The notes below the pieces were generated by a model. It saw only the letters and a list, made by a program, of their open reading frames with translations, was not told the origin of the DNA and searched no databases. 64,000 nt of DNA, taken from contig NZ_JABMCC010000118.1 in assembly GCF_013359905.1 (NCBI RefSeq), positions 806,001 to 870,000 on the forward strand, written 5' to 3'. Every line of letters starts with the position of its first letter. Positions within the stretch are counted from its first letter, which is position 1. Below are positions 59,716 to 64,000 of this stretch, piece by piece. The stretch comes from Paenibacillus taichungensis (GTDB taxonomy: Bacteria; Bacillota; Bacilli; Paenibacillales; Paenibacillaceae). The translations under genes were made by a program, and so were the position numbers.

Positions 59716-61149
59716 CTAGAGCTCCTCGCCATTGGATTCAATGACTTTTTTGTACCAGTGGAAGCTCTTCTTGGGTGTTCTGCTCAAATCACCATTGCCA
59801 TCATTGTCCTTGTTCACATGAATGAAACCATAGCGCTTCTTCATCTCGCCTGTGGATGCGCTGACCAAATCGATACATCCCCACATCGTGTAAGCGATAA
59901 GCTCCACACCGTCGGCAACGGCTTCTTTCATTTGTTCGATGTGACCTCTCAAATAATCAATGCGATAGTCATCCTGAATGGAGCCATCTTCCTCTACTAC
60001 ATCCACTGCACCCAATCCGTTCTCCACAACCATCAATGGAATCTGATAACGGTCATACAGGTGATTCAGCGTGTAACGCAATCCTTTAGGATCGATCTGC
60101 CAGCCCCAGTCGGAAGCTTCCAGATACGGATTTTTGATGCCGCCCAGCAGATTTCCCTCTGCTCTATCCAACGACTCATCCGCACTCTCGACCAAGGACA
60201 TGTAATAGCTAAAGGAATAGAAGTCCACGCAGCCTTCACGCAGAGTCTGTGCATCTTCCGGCTGCATCTCGATCTGGATGCCTTCTTCGGCGAAGAAACG
60301 TTTGGCGAATCCAGGGTATGCTCCACGAACCTGTACGTCTCCACAGATCATGTTGGACAGCTGGTCCTTCTTCTGCGCGAGCAAAATATCGTCCGGGTTG
60401 CATGTTTTCGGATATGTTGTCATGAAAGCGACCATACAGCCGATTTGGAAATCAGGATTGATTTCATGTCCCAGCTTCACCGCTTTTGCACTTGCAACAA
60501 ATTGGTGATGCAGCGCCTGGAAGCGGGTCTGAGGATCATCAACACCATCGATCAAAGTCTCTTTGCCTTCAAAAAGGATACCTGCAGCCATATAAGCCCC
60601 CATTGGCATCGTCAGACAGTTAATCTCATTAAAGGTCAGCCAGTATTTCACCTGATCTTTGTATCGGTTGAAGAGGGTTGTACAATATCGGATATAACAA
60701 TCAATCACTTCGCGCGAAGCCCAACCGTTATATTTCTGGGTCAGACCAAATGGTGTCTCGTAGTGAGAAATGGTCACGAGCGGCTCAATGTTGTACTTTT
60801 TCAACTCGGCAAAGACGTTATCATAGAACTGCAATCCCTCTTCGTTTGGCTCCAGATCATAACCGTTCGGGTAGATTCTGGACCAGTTAATGGACATGCG
60901 GAACATTTTGAAACCCATTTCGGCCATCAGGGCAATATCCTCTTTGTAATGACCATAAAAATCAACCGCTTCATGGCTCGGATAATACGTGCCCTCTTCC
61001 AGTACAGGCGTAATCCGCCGTGGTGTTGTGTGCGTTCCACCTGTCATCATATCGGAAGTACTTGGGCCTTTACCACCCTTGTCCCATCCACCTTCAAACT
61101 GATTGGCAGCCGTAGCGCCACCCCAGAAAAATCCGTCTTTCATCGACAT
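59716..61149 (-). CDS. 6-phospho-beta-glucosidase, glycoside hydrolase family 1
   Basis: This cytoplasmic glycosidase of 477 aa is in the GH1 barrel. The acid/base glutamate lies in T-F-N-E-I-N and the nucleophile in V-V-E-N-G-L-G-A. The N-terminal signature F-F-W-G-G-A-T-A-A-N-Q-F-E-G is present. The late phosphate-binding S-x-x-K-x-Y pattern (PKKSFHWYKK region with M-K-K-R-Y-G) marks phospho-beta-glucosidases such as BglA/AscB, acting on PTS-imported beta-glucosides. ATG 61149 is 8 bases after AGGAGG; ATG 61152 is next to it. A WYL regulator is divergent. Confidence 0.94.
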   Translation of the reverse strand: MSMKDGFFWGGATAANQFEGGWDKGGKGPSTSDMMTGGTHTTPRRITPVLEEGTYYPSHEAVDFYGHYKEDIALMAEMGFKMFRMSINWSRIYPNGYDLEPNEEGLQFYDNVFAELKKYNIEPLVTISHYETPFGLTQKYNGWASREVIDCYIRYCTTLFNRYKDQVKYWLTFNEINCLTMPMGAYMAAGILFEGKETLIDGVDDPQTRFQALHHQFVASAKAVKLGHEINPDFQIGCMVAFMTTYPKTCNPDDILLAQKKDQLSNMICGDVQVRGAYPGFAKRFFAEEGIQIEMQPEDAQTLREGCVDFYSFSYYMSLVESADESLDRAEGNLLGGIKNPYLEASDWGWQIDPKGLRYTLNHLYDRYQIPLMVVENGLGAVDVVEEDGSIQDDYRIDYLRGHIEQMKEAVADGVELIAYTMWGCIDLVSASTGEMKKRYGFIHVNKDNDGNGDLSRTPKKSFHWYKKVIESNGEEL

Positions 61150-61177
61150 CATCAATTCCTCCTTCATGATCTTTCTA

Positions 61178-61229
61178 ACACTATACATCCAGTGTACCAC
61201 CCATACCCTGACACCTATTGTCATGGTAT
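61178..61229. promoter_or_regulatory. Divergent GH1-WYL control region with two dyads
   Basis: ACACT (61178-61182) and AGTGT (61191-61195) form a small dyad. ATACC-C-TGACA and TGTCA-T-GGTAT (61203-61229) form a 27-bp dyad with one mismatched pair. The second overlaps the -10 of the WYL gene. These are candidate binding sites of the WYL regulator. Confidence 0.6.
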
Positions 61230-61238
61230 AATGTCGGC
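61224..61238 (+). promoter_or_regulatory. Extended -10 promoter giving a probably leaderless WYL mRNA
   Basis: TGG-TATAAT (TATAAT at 61227-61232) places the expected transcription start about 7 bases on, at the ATG of 61239. No Shine-Dalgarno precedes that ATG. No good -35 is seen at 17 bp. Confidence 0.6.
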
Positions 61239-62180
61239 ATGGAAAATAACCGATTATTCAGAATGCTATTGCTGTTATTGGAGAAAAAGAAAGCTACCGC
61301 CCCCGAGCTCGCGCGTTTGTTCGAGATATCCGTGCGCACAGTGTACCGTGATATCGACAGACTGAGTGCCGCGGGTATTCCCGTATACACGACAACCGGC
61401 AAGCATGGCGGCATCCATCTGATGGACAACTTTGTCATGGACAAATCCCTGTTGTCCGAAGATGATCAGAATGAAATTTTGCTTGGATTATATAGCGTCA
61501 GCGCCATCCCTCACCTTAACACTGCCCATATGCTCAAACGTTTAACCGCCCTGTTTGATCACAAGCTGGACTGGATCGAGTTTGACTTTTCACCATGGGG
61601 CACCATTCCATTGCAGGAGAGGGAACTGTTCAATCAGGTCAAACAGGCGATCCTCACCAATCAATGGATTACGTTTCACTATGTCAATTCGGATGGAGAG
61701 AAGAGTGTTCCGACGGTTGAACCTCTCAAACTTTTGTTCAAGAACAGTACTTGGTATTTTAAGGGGTACATTCACGACGAGCACGATCGAAACGAATTTC
61801 AGACGTTCAAAATGAAACGCATTACCCAGCTAAAAATTCTGCCGAGGGTTTCCCGAAACAATATAAACATCGGATCACCGGAAAATGAGACTCACGTCAC
61901 AATCAACCAAATCGCTCTGGAACTGTCGTTCTCCAACTCCATTGCTTATAGAGTGTATGATTTTTTTGAACCGTCACGCGTTGAAAAAGATTCCGACGGC
62001 AGGCTGCGCGTTGCCCTTGAACTGAATGAGGGAGAATGGCTGTACTCCTTCCTGATGTCGTTTGGATCTGACCTGACCGTAATCAAGCCTCCACACGTTG
62101 GAAAGGAACTGCTTAGGCGACATATCAACGCGGTAGAACATTTACAACAGGTCGTTAACAACAGGTTGGAAAATGAATGA
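61239..62180 (+). CDS. WYL domain-containing transcriptional regulator (YafY type)
   Basis: Residues about 3-60 form the winged helix (LFRMLLLLLEKKKATAPELA, then IDRLSAAGIPVYTTTGKHGG). The WYL domain (about 135-210) has Q-W-I-T-F-H-Y-V-N-S-D-G and T-W-Y-F-K-G-Y-I, with the W-Y-F tripeptide in place of W-Y-L. A WCX extension ends the 313-aa protein. ATG 61239 is chosen because it fits the family start and the promoter position; an in-frame ATG at 61218 lies upstream of the -10. Divergent from the GH1 gene, it probably represses or activates it. Confidence 0.9.
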   Translation: MENNRLFRMLLLLLEKKKATAPELARLFEISVRTVYRDIDRLSAAGIPVYTTTGKHGGIHLMDNFVMDKSLLSEDDQNEILLGLYSVSAIPHLNTAHMLKRLTALFDHKLDWIEFDFSPWGTIPLQERELFNQVKQAILTNQWITFHYVNSDGEKSVPTVEPLKLLFKNSTWYFKGYIHDEHDRNEFQTFKMKRITQLKILPRVSRNNINIGSPENETHVTINQIALELSFSNSIAYRVYDFFEPSRVEKDSDGRLRVALELNEGEWLYSFLMSFGSDLTVIKPPHVGKELLRRHINAVEHLQQVVNNRLENE

Positions 62181-62256
62181 TATAATGAAGCTCTGATCAT
62201 CTGTTGATTCTTTTACTTTTTTTGCTATCTATCCATTTCCTGAAGGAGGTTTGTCC

Positions 62257-63072
62257 ATGCAAGACATTAGACATAACAATGTGGAACGATTCAAAGGTTT
62301 CGGTACGTTATATGACCAGAACCGGCCTGCTGCGCCCACCGAGGTCGTAGATATTCTGACGAATTATTTGGGCAGCAAACCTCGCTTGGTCGCGGATGTT
62401 GGCTGTGGTACGGGCTTATCGTCATGGATTTGGCTAAATGAGGCAGAACGTGTTATTGGCGTCGAACCAAGCGATGATATGAGAGCTGTCGCAGAGTCCA
62501 AATGGGAAGCAGCAGGCAAACCGGACCATCTGCGTTTTGTCTCTGGCCTATCCCACGAACTGGGACTACCTGATGGCAGTGTGGATATCGTGACCTGCTC
62601 ACAGTCGTTCCACTGGATGGAGCCCCAGTCCACACTGCGCGAATTTGCGCGTGTACTGCGTCCAGGAGGCATATTTGCTGCCTACGACTGTGACTGGCCA
62701 CCAGTGGTCGATTGGCAGCTGGAACAAGCCTATCTGCATTTGAATACGGAGGCAGATCATCGAGCTGCCAGTCTGGCTCCCCAGGAGAATCAAGCACATA
62801 AATGGAATAAAGACGGACATTTGCAGCAGATTCAGCAGTCCGGCTTGTTCCGTTATTCGCGTGAAATTGTGTTTCATCATCGGGAAACATTCGATGCCGA
62901 CCGATACGTCAATCTGGCCCTAAGCCAAGGCGGCCTGCAAACGGCAGTGAAACTCGGAGCCACTGATCTACTTGAGGTAGCAGACGAATTTAGACAGCTG
63001 GCTACTCGTATATTTGCCGGAGAATCGAGACAAGTTCTATTCTCATATCGGATGCGCTTGGGCATCGTCTGA
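62257..63072 (+). CDS. Class I SAM-dependent methyltransferase
   Basis: This cytoplasmic methyltransferase of 271 aa has the Rossmann SAM-binding loop V-A-D-V-G-C-G-T-G-L-S-S (motif I), E-P-S-D-D-M (motif II) and F-A-R-V-L-R-P-G-G-I-F-A (post-motif III). It resembles the UbiE/COQ5-like and trans-aconitate-type groups. The acceptor is unknown. ATG 62257 is 6 bases after GAAGGAGG; TTG 62251 is possible but too close. It follows the WYL gene by 76 bases and ends in a good terminator. Confidence 0.92.
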   Translation: MQDIRHNNVERFKGFGTLYDQNRPAAPTEVVDILTNYLGSKPRLVADVGCGTGLSSWIWLNEAERVIGVEPSDDMRAVAESKWEAAGKPDHLRFVSGLSHELGLPDGSVDIVTCSQSFHWMEPQSTLREFARVLRPGGIFAAYDCDWPPVVDWQLEQAYLHLNTEADHRAASLAPQENQAHKWNKDGHLQQIQQSGLFRYSREIVFHHRETFDADRYVNLALSQGGLQTAVKLGATDLLEVADEFRQLATRIFAGESRQVLFSYRMRLGIV

Positions 63073-63118
63073 TCTTAATCTAATCTCATCCAGAATCTCT
63101 AAAACATAATTCACAAAA

Positions 63119-63160
63119 GAAACCTGCCCATCACGAACACAGTGATGTTGCAGGTTTTTT
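63119..63160 (+). terminator. Intrinsic terminator after the methyltransferase gene
   Basis: AAACCTGC and GCAGGTTT enclose CATCAC/GTGATG in one long stem, followed by TTT. It also lies just after the convergent 63174 gene. Confidence 0.85.
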
Positions 63161-63173
63161 GTTTATATAGCCA

Positions 63174-63968
63174 TCAGGATGAGAACAAATTACTTAGTTG
63201 TTCCTCCTGTACATTCAATGCCAACACTACTTTTGACGGGTCCTGCTTCGAGTAGATCACGTTAATAATATGACCTTGCTGAACCTGAGGTAGGGTAGAT
63301 GGATAAATTTCCTTTGGTATAGTGACCTTAAATGTCTCTCCATTTGACTTCGTTACACTAAGCGTAAGCTGAAGTTTGATTTTGCCATTACCTCCGCTTC
63401 CAAGTGGAGTAACATCCAATATCTTGGCCATCGCTTTCTCGCCCGTTCGTGCAATATCCATCATCTCAGGTGCCACGCCATGCTGCACCATCTTTTCATC
63501 CAGCAATTGCTGCATATCTTCCTGAGACAATCGTCCTTTCAGATCAAGTCCTACCTTGCGTTCATCCTTCACGGAGACCACTAACGGAATGAAGCTGCCC
63601 GGCTGAAACTGAGCCATGGACGTCAACGGTATGATCGTTCTCAACTCGGTATCGTATTTCTCACGTCCTTTACGCGAGACGGTCAGGCCCAGTCGAACTT
63701 CCGGCTGCTCATTAATATACGTACCCGTCTGCTGGATGCTTTTAATGACACCAACCGCTGGTAATCCTGACTTCACTCTCCCAACGCCGAAGATATTAGC
63801 CAAAATGGAGGGAATAAAGATCAGCCCAAATCCGGCAAAAATCGCTGGTGTATACCACCATGCCTGCATAATGATAAAAGGATCATTCCACAGCTGCTGT
63901 GCCAGAAATGGGGAGAATCCCACCCCAAACACAGTCAACACACCGACCAATCTCAGGAAACCTACCAT
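63174..63968 (-). CDS. Membrane protein of unknown function
   Basis: This 264-aa protein has two N-terminal membrane helices (about 3-22 and 35-60). A large soluble domain follows with two similar beta-rich halves. These carry the repeated pattern G-V-I-K-S-I-Q-Q-T-G...R-L-G-L-T-V and A-K-I-L-D-V-T-P-L-G...L-Q-L-T-L-S-V, each followed by I-P-L and F-x-P-G-x-x-I-P-L-x-V or G-H-I-I-N-V-I-Y. The repeat suggests two OB-like domains. No family is recognised with certainty. ATG 63968 has GAGGGTGGGG close upstream. Confidence 0.75.
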   Translation of the reverse strand: MVGFLRLVGVLTVFGVGFSPFLAQQLWNDPFIIMQAWWYTPAIFAGFGLIFIPSILANIFGVGRVKSGLPAVGVIKSIQQTGTYINEQPEVRLGLTVSRKGREKYDTELRTIIPLTSMAQFQPGSFIPLVVSVKDERKVGLDLKGRLSQEDMQQLLDEKMVQHGVAPEMMDIARTGEKAMAKILDVTPLGSGGNGKIKLQLTLSVTKSNGETFKVTIPKEIYPSTLPQVQQGHIINVIYSKQDPSKVVLALNVQEEQLSNLFSS

Positions 63969-64000
63969 CTGCCCCACCCTCTCTATATCTCTATTATTCG

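Noticed and set aside
59656..61365. Long plus-strand open frame (over 500 codons) opposite the GH1 gene
   Set aside because: It is a shadow of the GH1 coding strand: the minus-strand frame carries all GH1 catalytic motifs and a ribosome-binding site, and the plus-strand frame has neither.
1..64000. CRISPR arrays, tRNA or rRNA genes, prophage and full insertion sequences
   Set aside because: No regularly spaced direct repeats of CRISPR size, no cloverleaf or rRNA sequence, no transposase, integrase or phage structural gene was recognised on either strand.

Overview
The window looks like a chromosomal segment of a Paenibacillus-type member of the Bacillota. The evidence is a purine-rich Shine-Dalgarno before almost every gene, frequent GTG and TTG starts, a copper-amine-oxidase N-terminal (stalk) domain protein, a YesM/YesN two-component pair beside a sugar ABC transporter that lacks its own ATPase, AraC, WYL and Rrf2 regulators, and U-tailed hairpin terminators. 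Genus and species are inferred from gene content only. I found no rRNA, tRNA, CRISPR array, prophage or complete insertion sequence.

Layout. (1) 1-2944: the start of a phosphate-uptake operon on the minus strand (stalk/beta-propeller secreted protein, pstS, and pstC cut by the window edge), behind a promoter carrying 11-bp-spaced Pho-box repeats. (2) 2961-8790: an Rrf2-controlled aldo/keto reductase, a CD3324-family protein, an MBL-fold hydrolase, and a three-gene dehydrogenase / sugar isomerase / AraC operon. (3) 8810-22340: the most coherent system, a candidate N-glycan foraging locus. It holds a secreted GH85 endo-beta-N-acetylglucosaminidase with PKD and F5/8C domains, a lipoprotein sugar-binding protein with two permeases, a YesM/YesN-type sensor and regulator, and a divergent GH38 alpha-mannosidase. 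cre-like sites sit at both outward promoters. (4) 22439-31490: LLM monooxygenase with MFS transporter, SMI1/KNR4 and GRAM proteins, purine nucleoside phosphorylase, and a MerR / MBL / SDR set joined by two identical-architecture 19-bp-spacer MerR operators. (5) 31640-38583: AbrB-type membrane protein with an MBL hydrolase and divergent TetR, a serine hydrolase, Lrp, MFS, one unlisted 57-aa membrane protein, and a decayed C-terminus of the L-serine dehydratase alpha subunit. (6) 38584-52968: an accessory stretch, nearly all minus strand, of small stand-alone genes. It has five GNAT acetyltransferases, DinB, APH, GrpB, isochorismatase, DUF6157 and lipoproteins. A palindromic MITE-like element and a duplicated, decayed GNAT locus show recent rearrangement. 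A GH43 enzyme with a divergent ArsR-type regulator sits inside it. (7) 53023-64000: alkylation repair (ogt, AlkD-like), mgtE, LysE exporter with AraC, PAP2 phosphatase, GH1 6-phospho-beta-glucosidase with divergent WYL regulator, and a methyltransferase.

Regulation is unusually legible here. Dyads or direct repeats are visible for PhoP, Rrf2, MerR, TetR, WYL, ArsR and CcpA-type control, and a hairpin sequesters the lysE ribosome-binding site. All functions are assigned from motif recognition in the translated sequence; no database search was run.
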